A stretch of 54,825 nucleotides of DNA from an uncultured Thiodictyon sp. (GCF_903946935.1 NZ_CAJAXH010000054.1:1-54825), one strand, 5' to 3'; shown: positions 8,002 through 16,583, counted from the stretch's first letter. Made by a program: numbers and translations. The notes: generated by a model not told the origin, from the sequence alone.

Positions 8002-9555
8002 ATGCATCCGAGTTCCTCCAGTCTGGGCCCGCGCCTGCGCCCTGCCCTGCCCGCGCTGATTGCGCTCGCCGCCGGTGCCCTGACGGTCCTGGGCTTTGCG
8101 CCCTTCTCGTACTTTCCAGTCGCGGTCATCGCCCTGGCCCTGCTGGCCGAATCCCTGGCCAGCGGCTCGCCCGGCGCCGGCTTGCGGCGCGGCTGGGCCT
8201 TCGGACTCGGTCTCATGGGGTTTGGGATCGCCTGGATCCGCATCAGCCTGAACCAGTATGGCAACATGGATGCCTGGGCCGCGGATCTGCTGATGGCCGT
8301 CTTCGTCATCTGGATGGCGAGCTATTACGGGCTCGCCGGCTGGCTCGTCCGGCGCCTGCAAGCCACACCGTCCTGGACCGGCCCGGTGCTCCTGCTGCCC
8401 GGGCTCTATGTGCTCTTTGAGTGGCTGCGCGGCTGGCTCTTCACCGGCTTTGCCTGGCTCAACCTCGGCGACACCCAGATCGACGGCCCCTTGGCGGGCT
8501 ATGCACCCATCGCGGGCGTCTACGGACTAAGCCTCCTGACTGCCATCTCCGGTGGCCTCCTATGGGGCCTGATGCGCTGGTCCGGGCGCGGCCGCCTGGC
8601 GGCGGGCACCGTCCTGGCGGCCATCTGGATCGGCGGCGCGGCCCTGCAACCGGTCGCCTGGACCCAGGCCAGCGGCGCCCCCTTCAAGGCCGCCGTGCTC
8701 CAGGCCAATATACCCCAGGCGATCAAGTGGGAGCCGGAGGCAAAGGCCGGCATCGTCCAGGCCTACTGGGACCTCACCAAGGAACACCTGGACGCCAAGC
8801 TGATCCTCTGGCCGGAGACCGCCATCCCCGACTTCCTAAACCAGGTCCGCGAGGTGCTGATCGACCCCATGGCTGAGGAGGCGCGGGCCAATGGGCTGGA
8901 GATCGTACTCGGCATCCCGGTCCTGGAACCGGCGACCGGCAACTACTACAACGCGCTACTGAGTATCGGCAGCCGCGAGGACCAGTACCGCAAGCGTCAC
9001 CTGGTGCCCTTCGGTGAATTCCTCCCGTTCAAGACGTGGCTGGGACCGCTGATCAAGCTGTTCGAGGTCCCGATGTCCGATTTCAGCGCGGGCACCGCGG
9101 CGCGCCCGCTGCTCAAGGTGGGCGGTTACACCGCCGGGGCCGCCATCTGTTATGAGGACATCTTCGCGGCCGAGGTCGCCCAGGCCCTGCCGGAGGCCCA
9201 GTTCCTGATCGGTGTGAGCAACGACGCCTGGTTCGGTGACTCGCTCGCCCCCCACCAGCACCTGGAAATGGCCCGGATGCGCGCGCTGGAGACCGGCCGC
9301 GACCTGGTGCGGGCGACCAACACCGGCATCTCGGCCATCGTCGACTGGCGCGGACGGGTCATCGGGCAAGTCCCGCCCTTCGTCCGCGGGTCCTATAGCG
9401 GCCCGGTCCAGCCGCGCGCCGGGGCCACCCCCTTCGTATGGGTCGGCAACTGGCTGGCGATCGGGCTGGCACTGGCGATGGTCGGCGCGGCCTGGTTCAT
9501 CCAGCGCACCAATCGTCGTCGGAGCGGCCCCCAGGCCGCGACGGGCCGGGCGTGA
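8002..9555 (+). CDS. lnt: Apolipoprotein N-acyltransferase
   Basis: Lnt adds the third acyl chain to the N-terminal cysteine of lipoproteins at the periplasmic face of the inner membrane. The 517-residue protein has about six N-terminal helices (15-215), the carbon-nitrogen-hydrolase domain (about 225-470) and a last helix (474-495). The catalytic residues are visible: Glu272 in WPETAIP, Lys331 in YRKRHLVPFGE and Cys383 in AAICYEDIF. The last dozen residues (RRRSGPQAATGRA) are coded by a REP element that covers the end of the gene. The E-K-C triad and length are normal, so the enzyme should work. Confidence 0.96.
   Translation: MHPSSSSLGPRLRPALPALIALAAGALTVLGFAPFSYFPVAVIALALLAESLASGSPGAGLRRGWAFGLGLMGFGIAWIRISLNQYGNMDAWAADLLMAVFVIWMASYYGLAGWLVRRLQATPSWTGPVLLLPGLYVLFEWLRGWLFTGFAWLNLGDTQIDGPLAGYAPIAGVYGLSLLTAISGGLLWGLMRWSGRGRLAAGTVLAAIWIGGAALQPVAWTQASGAPFKAAVLQANIPQAIKWEPEAKAGIVQAYWDLTKEHLDAKLILWPETAIPDFLNQVREVLIDPMAEEARANGLEIVLGIPVLEPATGNYYNALLSIGSREDQYRKRHLVPFGEFLPFKTWLGPLIKLFEVPMSDFSAGTAARPLLKVGGYTAGAAICYEDIFAAEVAQALPEAQFLIGVSNDAWFGDSLAPHQHLEMARMRALETGRDLVRATNTGISAIVDWRGRVIGQVPPFVRGSYSGPVQPRAGATPFVWVGNWLAIGLALAMVGAAWFIQRTNRRRSGPQAATGRA
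9518..9546 (+). repeat. REP element inside the 3' end of lnt
   Basis: The sequence GGAGCGGCCCCCAGGCCGCG followed by ACGGG matches the REP consensus of this window, except for GTCGG in place of GTAGG at its head. It lies within lnt and is followed at once by the RAYT gene. Confidence 0.85.
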
Positions 9556-9569
9556 AACCTTGGCATGGG

Positions 9570-10013
9570 TCACAGCCACACGGCATCCCAATGCGGGTAA
9601 TCGCCGACCCGCTCCACCAACCGGGCGCGAACCGGATTGCCAATGATGTAGCGGGCCATGCCGCGCAGATCCTCGTCCCCGCGTACACCGTGATCGTAAT
9701 AGCCGGGTTGCCATAGGCGCCGCCCGAGACGATGGGCAGCGACGGACGTGACGGCCCCGACGACCTCGGCCAGGTGCCCCGCCTTCAAGATGAAGAGCCA
9801 ATGCAGGTGGGTGGGCATCACGACGAAGGCCAAGGTTTCAGAACGGGCCAAGGCGTCGGATGACTTCAGAGAGTGGATCAGTGTCCGGGCCGCATGGAAG
9901 TCGGTGAAGACCGGGACCTGATGCAGGGTCGTGGTGGTGACGTGATAGGCGCGGCCAAGTTCCGATTAGCGGCCCAGGCGCAGGTTCTTGGCATGGGGGT
10001 CAGTCTTGGGCAT
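9570..10013 (-). pseudogene. REP-associated tyrosine transposase (RAYT), stop-interrupted
   Basis: Reading the minus strand from ATG 10013 gives MPKTDPHAKNLRLGR, a TAA (9966-9968), then SELGRAYHVTTTTLHQV and on to the HUH motif MPTHLHWLF and the catalytic-Tyr region GMARYIIGNPVRARLVE, ending HWDAVWL. This is the Y1-transposase family that mobilises REP elements. At about 147 codons it is near full length. Only one change, the TAA near codon 16, separates it from an intact gene, and the next in-frame start (TTG 9851) would lose the first third. It is flanked by REP copies at 9518-9546 and 10025-10099, the usual RAYT layout. Confidence 0.85.
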
Positions 10014-10024
10014 CACGCGTACCT

Positions 10025-10099
10025 CGTCGCGGCCTGGGGGCCGCTCCGACAACGGCGGCCCTCGGGCCGCCGTAGGAGCGGCCCCCAGGCCGCGACCGG
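10025..10099. repeat. REP doublet (BIME) beside RAYT
   Basis: An inverted copy (10025-10049) and a direct copy (10072-10099, GTAGGAGCGGCCCCCAGGCC...) enclose a second small palindrome, GGCGGCCCTCGGGCCGCC. It ends one base before the yqhD stop codon and may end its transcript. Confidence 0.9.
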
Positions 10100-10100
10100 G

Positions 10101-11255
10101 TTACAGCGCCAACTCGAACACCTTGCGCGCACCCGCCAGGCCGAACGACTGGTGTTCGCCGAGCGCGGTCATGCCGTGACGCTCCAGCTGCGCCAGCAGC
10201 GGCGGGATGGCCTCAGCGCCGATGCCATAGGCCGCGAGCCGGGTCGGGACCCCGAGCGACTCGAAGAATGCCCGGGTCTCGGCAATGGCCAGATCGATAC
10301 GCGCGTCCTCGGTCCCGTCGTGCAGGCCCCAGACGCGCCTGGCGTATTGCAGCAGCTTGGCGCGCTTCTGGAGCCGGCGCACCTCCAGCATCGCCGGCAA
10401 CACGATAGCCAGGGTCTGGGCGTGGTCGAGCCCGTGCAGCGCGGTGAGCTCGTGACCGAGCATGTGGGTCGCCCAGTCCTGGGGCACACCGGCGCCGATC
10501 AGACCGTTGAGCGCCAGGGTCGCCGTCCACATCAGGTTGGCGCGCACCGCGTAGTCGACGGGCTCGTTGATGGCGTCCGGCCCATCCTCGATCAGGGTCA
10601 GCAGCAGCCCCTCGGCGAAGCGGTCCTGCACCTTGGCGTCCGCCGGGTAGGTCAGATATTGCTCGGCGATGTGTACAAAGGCATCGACCACCCCGTTGGC
10701 CACCTGGCGCGGCGGCAGCGTGTAGGTCTTGGTGGGGTCGAGCACCGAGAAGCGCGGGAAGACCAGCGGGTGCATAAAGACCAGCTTGTCGTGGGAGGCG
10801 CGGCGGGTGATGACCGCGCCGCTGTTCATCTCCGAGCCGGTGGCCGGCAGGGTGAGCACGCTGCCAAAGGGGACCGCGCTGGCGATCGGTGCATGCTGGG
10901 CGAGGATGTCCCAGGGCTCGCCGGCAAAGGGGATGGCGGCGGCGATGAACTTGGTGCCGTCGATGACCGAGCCGCCGCCCACCGCGAGCAGGAAGTCGAT
11001 CCGCTCGGCGCGGGCGAGCTCCACCGCCTGCATCAGGGTCTCATAGGTCGGATTCGGCTCAATGCCGCCGAACTCATGGACGGTGAAGCCGGCGAGCGCG
11101 GCGCGGACCTCGTCCAGGGTGCCGGTCGCGATGACACTGCCGCCGCCGTAGGTGATCAGTACCCGGGCACCGGCCGGGACCTCGTCCTTGAGATCGGCAA
11201 TGCGGCCCTGGCCAAAGAGGATGCGCGTCGGGTTGTGGAAGGTGAAGTTCTGCAT
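10101..11255 (-). CDS. yqhD: NADPH-dependent aldehyde reductase YqhD
   Basis: The 384-residue iron-containing-alcohol-dehydrogenase-fold enzyme follows E. coli YqhD nearly residue by residue from start (MQNFTFHNPTRILFG) to end. Family features seen are ARVLITYGGGS, GGGSVIDGTKFIAAA, TLPATGSEMN, and the metal-site segment VVDAFVHIAEQY with HMLGHELTALHGLDHAQTL. YqhD reduces short and reactive aldehydes (glyoxal, methylglyoxal, lipid-derived aldehydes) with NADPH in the cytoplasm. It lies 14 bases downstream of nemA on the same strand, so the two form an electrophile-detoxification operon. Confidence 0.94.
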   Translation of the reverse strand: MQNFTFHNPTRILFGQGRIADLKDEVPAGARVLITYGGGSVIATGTLDEVRAALAGFTVHEFGGIEPNPTYETLMQAVELARAERIDFLLAVGGGSVIDGTKFIAAAIPFAGEPWDILAQHAPIASAVPFGSVLTLPATGSEMNSGAVITRRASHDKLVFMHPLVFPRFSVLDPTKTYTLPPRQVANGVVDAFVHIAEQYLTYPADAKVQDRFAEGLLLTLIEDGPDAINEPVDYAVRANLMWTATLALNGLIGAGVPQDWATHMLGHELTALHGLDHAQTLAIVLPAMLEVRRLQKRAKLLQYARRVWGLHDGTEDARIDLAIAETRAFFESLGVPTRLAAYGIGAEAIPPLLAQLERHGMTALGEHQSFGLAGARKVFELAL

Positions 11256-11269
11256 GGATGACCCCCTGC

Positions 11270-12370
11270 TCAGGCGGCGCCCGTGAGGAATGGATAATCG
11301 GTATAACCGTGTTCATCGCCGCCGTAGAAGGTGGCCTGGTCCGGCTCATTGAGCGGGGCGTCGACCCGCAGGCGCTCCACCAGGTCCGGATTGCTGATGA
11401 ATAGCTTGCCAAAGGCGATCAGGTCGGCGGCATCCGCGGCTCGCGTCGCCAGGGCCAGTTCCCGCGTATAGCCGTTGTTGCCGATATAGGTGCCCTCAAA
11501 GAGCGGGCGCAGGGTGGCGAGTTTGAAGCTGCTGCCCGTCTCGCGCGGGCCGCCGGTCACGCCCTCAACGACGTGCAGGAAGCCGAGACCGCGCGCGGAG
11601 AGCTCCTTGACCACATAGGTAAACAGCGGCTCCGGGTCGCTGTCGGCGATGTCGTTGGCCGGCGAGAGCGGCGACAGGCGCACCCCGACCCGATCCTTCG
11701 CCCACACTGAGAGCACCGCGTCGGTCACCTCCAGCAGCAGCCGGGCACGGTTCTCGATGCTGCCGCCATAGGCGTCGGTGCGTCGATTGGTCTGGTCGCG
11801 CAGGAACTGATCGAGCAGATAACCGTTGGCCGAGTGGATCTCCACCCCGTCGAAGCCGGCCGCCTGGGCATTCTGCGCCGCGCGCTGGTAGTCGGCGACG
11901 ATGCCCGGGAGCTCCGCCAGCTCCAAGGCACGCGGAGTCACCATGTCCACCATCCCCCGGCCAGTGAACACCTGACCGTTCGCCCGCACCGCCGAGGGGG
12001 CGACCGGCAGTACACCCCCCTCCTGGAGTTCGGGGTGCGAGATGCGCCCGACGTGCCAGAGCTGGATGGCGATCTTGCCGCCCGCGGCGTGGACCGCGTC
12101 GGTGATGCTGCGCCAACCGGCGATCTGGGCGGCCGAGTAGATGCCCGGGGTCTGGATGTAGCCCTTACCCTGAGGGGAGATCTGCGACGCCTCGGTGATG
12201 ATCAGTCCCGCGGTGGCGCGCTGGGTATAGTAGGTGGCCATCAGGGGGGTGGGCACGTCGCCGGCCGCCGCGCGGCTGCGCGTCAGCGGCGCCATGACGA
12301 TGCGGTTGGCCAGCCGCAGGCTGCCCCGCTGATAGGGCTGGAAGAGGTCGCTGGTGCTGGGATCGCTCAT
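11270..12370 (-). CDS. nemA: Old yellow enzyme / N-ethylmaleimide reductase
   Basis: The 366-residue FMN-dependent TIM-barrel ene-reductase shows LANRIVMAPLTRSRA near the N-terminus, QLWHVGRISHP (FMN/substrate site), FDGVEIHSANGYLLDQFL, and a C-terminal GKLFISNPDLVERL. Members reduce activated C=C bonds (enones, maleimides, nitro compounds) using NADPH. Length and motifs are complete. It is the promoter-proximal gene of the nemA-yqhD pair; no NemR or YqhC regulator gene is adjacent. Confidence 0.93.
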   Translation of the reverse strand: MSDPSTSDLFQPYQRGSLRLANRIVMAPLTRSRAAAGDVPTPLMATYYTQRATAGLIITEASQISPQGKGYIQTPGIYSAAQIAGWRSITDAVHAAGGKIAIQLWHVGRISHPELQEGGVLPVAPSAVRANGQVFTGRGMVDMVTPRALELAELPGIVADYQRAAQNAQAAGFDGVEIHSANGYLLDQFLRDQTNRRTDAYGGSIENRARLLLEVTDAVLSVWAKDRVGVRLSPLSPANDIADSDPEPLFTYVVKELSARGLGFLHVVEGVTGGPRETGSSFKLATLRPLFEGTYIGNNGYTRELALATRAADAADLIAFGKLFISNPDLVERLRVDAPLNEPDQATFYGGDEHGYTDYPFLTGAA

Positions 12371-12477
12371 AGGTCAGTCCTCAATCGTTGGGTGACGGAG
12401 TGGGCGGGAAGCGTGCGACGGCCAACCGCCAATTGACTTGCTGATATGGGTGCCTTTCGGCCCCTTATCATCGCCCA

Positions 12478-13689
12478 TCAGGGAAACAGCGGCACCACCG
12501 CGACGATCCGACCCAGCGCCGCCTGCGAGTCGGCGCCGATCTCACCGACCGGCAATACACCGGGCCCGACCGGCTCGGCGAGGACCCAGGTGCGACGGTC
12601 GTACTGGACGGAGCTGTCCCCCGCTTGCGGCGTCAACCCGAGTCCGAGGAAGGCGTGATTGCGCACCAGGATCAGTGCGCTCGGCACCTGGGGATACAGC
12701 AGGTGGGCGAGTACCGCGAAGGCGACCGACTTGGTGTCGCAGTCGCCCCGGTTCTCCGCCAGCATCGCGAGCGGCGGCAGGAAACCCGCGTCGTTGCCGC
12801 GGTCGGTCAGCCGGTCATAGGGGATGGTCTGGATGAAGGCCATGGCCCGGGTCAGTGCCGTGTGGAGCGGCAGCCCCTGCAACTGGGGACCCAGCGCCAG
12901 GGCCAGGGGTTTGAGGTTGGGCAGGGCGCGGCTGGCGATGCGCGCGTAATCGGGCCAGAGCACGCCGGACGCATCGAGCCGATACAGGCGCTCGCGGAAA
13001 TAGGCGAGCTTAAAATCCCCCATGCGTTGTTTGATGGCGGCAAATTCGCGGTCGAGCTCCTGGCCGATCCGCGCCGAGCGGTGCTCGACCTCGCCCTGGG
13101 CCTGCGCCACCAGACGCGCCGCGTCCTCATTGGCGGCAGTCTGGGCCGCCTCCAGGCGCCGCTCGATCGCCGCCAGGTCATCCTTGGAGCGCGCCGAGAG
13201 CGCGAAATGACCGTCGGCGCCGCGGCGGACGCTGGCCCCCGGGTAGTCGGATTGGATGTCGGCACAGGCGCGGTCCATCGCCTCGTCGAATCGGGCGTGT
13301 TGTTGGGCCGCGAGGTCGGCGGGCGGGCTGACCCGCCAGGCGATGCCGCGATCCGGGCGCAACTCGACCTCCACCCCCGGGTAGGCCCGCCCCAGGTCGT
13401 CCACCGCGCGTTTGGTCTGACGCTCCAGCTCCGCGTCGGCGGCCTGTTGCAGGTCGGCGTTGCGCCAGGCGTGAAAGTCGCGCCGGGCCGCGGCGATGGC
13501 CGCGACACTCACCTGGAAGCTCAGGGTGTGGTTGCCGTCCCGATCGACCCAGCCGTAATCGAACTGCCGCAACGCGCCGGCCGCGGTACTGCTGAAGTGG
13601 GTCTGCCCCAAGGGCTCGGCCACCACCGCACCGGCCGGAAGGCAGAGCGCGGCAAGCAGGAGACGACTGGGCAGGGTCGGTATAGACAT
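12478..13689 (-). CDS. Exported protein with transglutaminase-like C-terminal domain
   Basis: The 403-residue protein starts with a signal peptide (LPSRLLLAALCLPAGAVVAEP). The middle (about 60-230) is charged and helical. The C-terminal part (about 260-390) has a papain/transglutaminase-like arrangement: FIQTIPYDRL, then Cys in NRGDCDTKS, then His in LVRNHAFLGLGL, then WVLAEPVGPG, whose acidic residue could complete the triad. It may act as a periplasmic cysteine peptidase or cross-linking enzyme; the substrate is unknown. Neighbours give no hint. The reading frame is intact. Confidence 0.7.
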   Translation of the reverse strand: MSIPTLPSRLLLAALCLPAGAVVAEPLGQTHFSSTAAGALRQFDYGWVDRDGNHTLSFQVSVAAIAAARRDFHAWRNADLQQAADAELERQTKRAVDDLGRAYPGVEVELRPDRGIAWRVSPPADLAAQQHARFDEAMDRACADIQSDYPGASVRRGADGHFALSARSKDDLAAIERRLEAAQTAANEDAARLVAQAQGEVEHRSARIGQELDREFAAIKQRMGDFKLAYFRERLYRLDASGVLWPDYARIASRALPNLKPLALALGPQLQGLPLHTALTRAMAFIQTIPYDRLTDRGNDAGFLPPLAMLAENRGDCDTKSVAFAVLAHLLYPQVPSALILVRNHAFLGLGLTPQAGDSSVQYDRRTWVLAEPVGPGVLPVGEIGADSQAALGRIVAVVPLFP

Positions 13690-13805
13690 GGCGGTAGGTC
13701 CTGGTTCGCAGCAGGCAAAGCCGAAGGCGTCTTGCCGGGTGAATCCAAACGCTCCGGCCTGGGCAGTCCTCCTTAGCCGTGCGGGATTTTAGCCTAAATC
13801 CACCC

Positions 13806-13946
13806 GTAGGAGCGGCCCCCGGCCGCGACGGGGCACACGGGATACCAGCGGTTTCCGGCGGCCCTTTCTGACTCACAGGCTCCGGCGTGGGAACGAGAAA
13901 GCATGGTTTCACGCCCGGCCCGTCGCGGCCGGGGGCCGCTCCTACA
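13806..13946. repeat. REP doublet downstream of the AAA-ATPase
   Basis: A direct copy (13806-13832) and an inverted copy (13920-13945) face each other across a spacer that also contains TCCGGCGTGGGAACGAGA, an element partly repeated at 15215-15315. The inverted copy ends seven bases before the stop codon of the truncated AAA-ATPase. Confidence 0.9.
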
Positions 13947-13952
13947 GGGGCA

Positions 13953-15134
13953 TCACAGGGTCTCGAAGTCTCCGCCCAGCAGTACGTCATAGAGCCGGCT
14001 CGAGAGTTCACTGGCACGGCCAGGCGCCCCGATCAGGGCCTTGATCAGGCTGTCATTGAGCGCACTCTCCACCTCCAGATTGGGATAGCCCAGGGTGTAT
14101 TCCAGTCGGGCGCCGAGCCGCCGCGAGTCGGTAAAGGTCAGATAGCCGGTCTGCCACAGTAGGGCCTCGGTGGCCAGATGATCGCAATCGAAGGCCGACA
14201 GCAGGGCCTCATCGGCGCGCAGACGGGCCAGTGTCGGGGTGAAGAAGCCGCGCTCGGTGAGCAGATCCACCAGAAAGGCCGGGGTGCCGGTCTCGAACCA
14301 CCAGGTAGGGAATTCGCGCGCATCGAACAGCAGGAGCAGGTCGAAGGGGTTGTAGACCGCCTCACCGGTCCAGTTGTAGCCGTTGTACCAGGAGCGGATC
14401 TGGGCGCGGTCCAGCCCGGCGAGTTCGGGGGCAAATACGGTATCGACATCGCTCTCGGTATAGCCGCACAGGGCCGAATACCGGGCATCGATGGTGATGT
14501 CCTTCAGATTATTGAGGCCGGAGAAGATGCCCACCTTGCTGAATTTGCTGACTCCGGCGAGGAACACGAAGTGGATATGGGCGTCGTTGTCCTTGATGAC
14601 CGAATAGAGGTTGCGTAACCCATCGCGCATGACCCGGGCGGTGTCGGGGTCCGTCAGGTTGTCCAGGATCGGCTTGTCGTATTCATCGACCAGCACCACC
14701 ACTCGCTGGCCGGTGGCGGCATGGGCCAATGCGATCAATTCGGCAAAGCAGCCGACGCTATCGGTGCTGTAGCGGCAGGTCAGACCGAGCGCGCGCTGGT
14801 TGCGATAGAGCAGGTCCTGGACCCGCCGCTCCAACTCGGCCTGGTCACGTATTATTCCGCCGCCGAAGCTCAGGCGGATCACCGGATAATGGGTGGTCCA
14901 GTCCCAGTGCGGGTGGATCAGCAGCCCCCGGAACAGCGCCTCGTTGCCGGCGAAGAGTTCTGCCAGGGTGTCGAGCAGCAAGGACTTGCCGAAGCGTCGC
15001 GGGCGCGACAGGAAATAATGACTGCCCTCGTCGATCAGTTGCCGGATGAAACCCGTCTTGTCGACATAATAATAGTCGTCCGCGCGGATCTTGGCGAAGG
15101 CCTGGATACCGATCGGCAGTCTGCGGCGGTGCAT
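13953..15134 (-). CDS. AAA-ATPase-like protein, C-terminal nuclease domain missing
   Basis: The 393-residue protein begins MHRRRLPIGIQAFAKIR with YYYVDKTGFI, has a P-loop in SRPRRFGKSLLLDTL, Walker B in VVVLVDEYDKPIL, and SWYNGYNW, typical of the AAA-ATPase-like family (PF09820). Full members run to about 520 residues and end in a PD-(D/E)XK nuclease domain (DUF1703). Here the protein stops after LLGGDFETL, just before that domain would start, and a REP element follows within ten bases. It is therefore likely a truncated, perhaps inactive, conflict-type ATPase. The start at 15134 fits the family; the frame extends to 15284 through repeats. Confidence 0.85.
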   Translation of the reverse strand: MHRRRLPIGIQAFAKIRADDYYYVDKTGFIRQLIDEGSHYFLSRPRRFGKSLLLDTLAELFAGNEALFRGLLIHPHWDWTTHYPVIRLSFGGGIIRDQAELERRVQDLLYRNQRALGLTCRYSTDSVGCFAELIALAHAATGQRVVVLVDEYDKPILDNLTDPDTARVMRDGLRNLYSVIKDNDAHIHFVFLAGVSKFSKVGIFSGLNNLKDITIDARYSALCGYTESDVDTVFAPELAGLDRAQIRSWYNGYNWTGEAVYNPFDLLLLFDAREFPTWWFETGTPAFLVDLLTERGFFTPTLARLRADEALLSAFDCDHLATEALLWQTGYLTFTDSRRLGARLEYTLGYPNLEVESALNDSLIKALIGAPGRASELSSRLYDVLLGGDFETL

Positions 15135-15164
15135 GGCGGGTCTCGGAATGGCGGCAAGCTGGGG

Positions 15165-15324
15165 GTGCGGTGGATGCGCTGCGCTGATCCACCCTACGAT
15201 TGTTTCTGGCGCCCACGCTCCGGCGTGGGAGCAAGCGCGGGCGCTGCGCGTCCACTGGCCAGACCGGACGCGGAGCGCCCGCACGGCATTCCCACGCGGG
15301 AACGTGGGAACGAGAAGACGCAGA
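15165..15324. repeat. Cluster of short palindromic repeats
   Basis: The stretch holds a hairpin GGTGGATGCGCTGCGCTGAT followed by CCACC (about 15171-15195), then CCCACGCTCCGGCGTGGGAG (about 15212-15231), and an inverted-repeat block with TTCCCACGCGGGAACGTGGG near 15290. Elements of this kind are common between genes in gammaproteobacteria; no gene is seen. Confidence 0.7.
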
Positions 15325-16260
15325 CTATGGGGGGAACCAGAACGACGCGCTACTCATGAGCTCGCGACCGATCCAGAACCCCACAGCCAGCGCGGCCGGC
15401 AGCCCCAGCAGAAGGGCGAGTCGACCGCGCCAGCGCGGCGGCAGGTTGAGCGGTGCGGCCTCGGCAGCGCCGAACACTATCTGTGCAGGCCCGGGCTCCG
15501 GCTCACAGGCGATCAAAGCCACGGTGGCATTGTCTTGCCCAGCGAGCGCCTTCGCCTTGACCGCATCGAGCAGTGCCGCCGCCCCCGCTTGGGCCTCCTG
15601 CCGCAGGGCCGACGCCAGCTCGGTCGCCGACAGCACCCCGTGAACACCATCGCTACACAGCAACACGCGGTCCCCGGGGAACAGGGTGAGCGGGCGCAGA
15701 TTAAAATCGACATACGAGATCGCGGCGATCCCGATGAAGCTGGTCAAGGCCTCGCCGCTCGGCGCGGTCTCCGCCGCCTCCCGGGTGGACCTGCCAGCGG
15801 CGACCTGTGCCAAGAGTTCGTTGCGATAATTGTGATCCTGGGTACACTGAACGACCGAGCCGTCGGCCCCGCGATACAGATACAGCCGGCTATCGCCGAC
15901 CGACACCCAATACAATTGGTCGCCCTGCACCAGCGCCGCGACCAGGGTCGTGCCCATCTTACCCGCGCCCGCGCTGCCGCAGGCCAGTTCATAAACGGCC
16001 CGGTTGGCCGCCCCCAGGGCACGCCGCAGGATTTGCACGGGCGGCTCGTCCGGGCGCCGCTCATCATAAACCGCCAGCATCCGCTGCACCGCCAACCGGC
16101 TCGCCGGGCCGCCGTCCCGCAGACCGCCGAGGCCATCGGCCAGCACCGCCAGCACCCCGCCCCGACCGCCGTCCTGCGCGAAACCGGCGAAGCCGAAGGC
16201 ATCCTGCTGATCCCCACGCCGGCCGATCCACTGCGCATCACCGGGTCTCAATTCCATCAT
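15325..16260 (-). CDS. PP2C-type Ser/Thr protein phosphatase, membrane anchored
   Basis: The 311-residue protein shows PP2C motifs in order: GDQQDAFG, LAVLADGLGG, MGTTLVAALV, VSVGDSRLYLYR, LLCSDGVHG and AGQDNATVALIA, which supply the metal-binding aspartates. A C-terminal transmembrane helix (about 279-298) anchors it, so the catalytic part faces the cytoplasm. PP2C enzymes remove phosphate from Ser/Thr sites made by Hanks-type kinases. Its stop-proximal neighbour on the 5' side is a broken FHA-domain gene, the usual reader of such phosphosites; no kinase gene is in the window. Confidence 0.92.
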   Translation of the reverse strand: MMELRPGDAQWIGRRGDQQDAFGFAGFAQDGGRGGVLAVLADGLGGLRDGGPASRLAVQRMLAVYDERRPDEPPVQILRRALGAANRAVYELACGSAGAGKMGTTLVAALVQGDQLYWVSVGDSRLYLYRGADGSVVQCTQDHNYRNELLAQVAAGRSTREAAETAPSGEALTSFIGIAAISYVDFNLRPLTLFPGDRVLLCSDGVHGVLSATELASALRQEAQAGAAALLDAVKAKALAGQDNATVALIACEPEPGPAQIVFGAAEAAPLNLPPRWRGRLALLLGLPAALAVGFWIGRELMSSASFWFPP

Positions 16261-16340
16261 TACGCCTTTTCATCGTTGATTCGACCTGCTAGACCGATAC
16301 GGACCTCGGTGCCGCCCAGACGCACCAGGTCGCCGTCCGC

Positions 16341-16370
16341 GATGGGATGGGATGGGATGGGATGGGATGG
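16341..16370. repeat. Pentanucleotide repeat, six copies of GATGG
   Basis: Six perfect GATGG units lie inside the FHA remnant. Because five is not a multiple of three, any change in copy number shifts the frame. Confidence 0.95.
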
Positions 16371-16399
16371 GCGGCCATCATAGCCGTTTGCGGGTCGGT

Positions 16400-16456
16400 G
16401 TCGCGGCCTGGGGGCCGCTCCTACAGGTGTAGGAGCGGCCCCCAGGCCGCGACGGG
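16400..16456. repeat. REP doublet within the FHA remnant
   Basis: An inverted copy (16400-16424) and a direct copy (16429-16456) are separated by only a few bases and form a long hairpin. Its translation is in frame with the FHA remnant. Confidence 0.92.
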
Positions 16457-16510
16457 TTGCCACGCGGATCGGGAAGTCGCCCCGCGGGAGATCCAGAATG
16501 TCCCACTCGC

Positions 16511-16573
16511 TGCGTCTCGGCGCCTCTGCGTGAGACAGTATTGACTCACGCAGAGGCGCAGAGGCGCAGAGGA
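16511..16573. repeat. Palindromic repeat of the CTCACGCAGAGGCGCAGAG type
   Basis: Left arm CGTCTCGGCGCCTCTGCGTG and right arm CTCACGCAGAGGCGCAGAGG surround a short loop. It lies between the STAND protein gene and the FHA remnant and could terminate transcription of the former. Confidence 0.8.
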
Positions 16574-16583
16574 GGACGGGGGG

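Larger units (their letters stand above)
16260..16510 (-). pseudogene. FHA-domain gene remnant interrupted by REP doublet
   Basis: On the minus strand one open frame reads EWDILDLPRGDFPIRV (from about 16505), then a peptide coded by a REP doublet (RRGLGAAPTPVGAAPRPR), then ANGYDGRPSH...IADGDLVRLGGTEVRI and ends INDEKA. The two ends look like the first strand and the closing strands of an FHA domain (NG...DGDxVRLGGTxxR), while the phosphothreonine-binding core is gone. A GATGG pentanucleotide repeat lies within the tail. The stop overlaps the start of the PP2C gene. The FHA assignment rests on these short segments, so it is moderate. Confidence 0.55.

Noticed and set aside
9873-11261. Long plus-strand frame opposite yqhD
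   Set aside because: Mirror frame; the minus strand is a clear YqhD orthologue.
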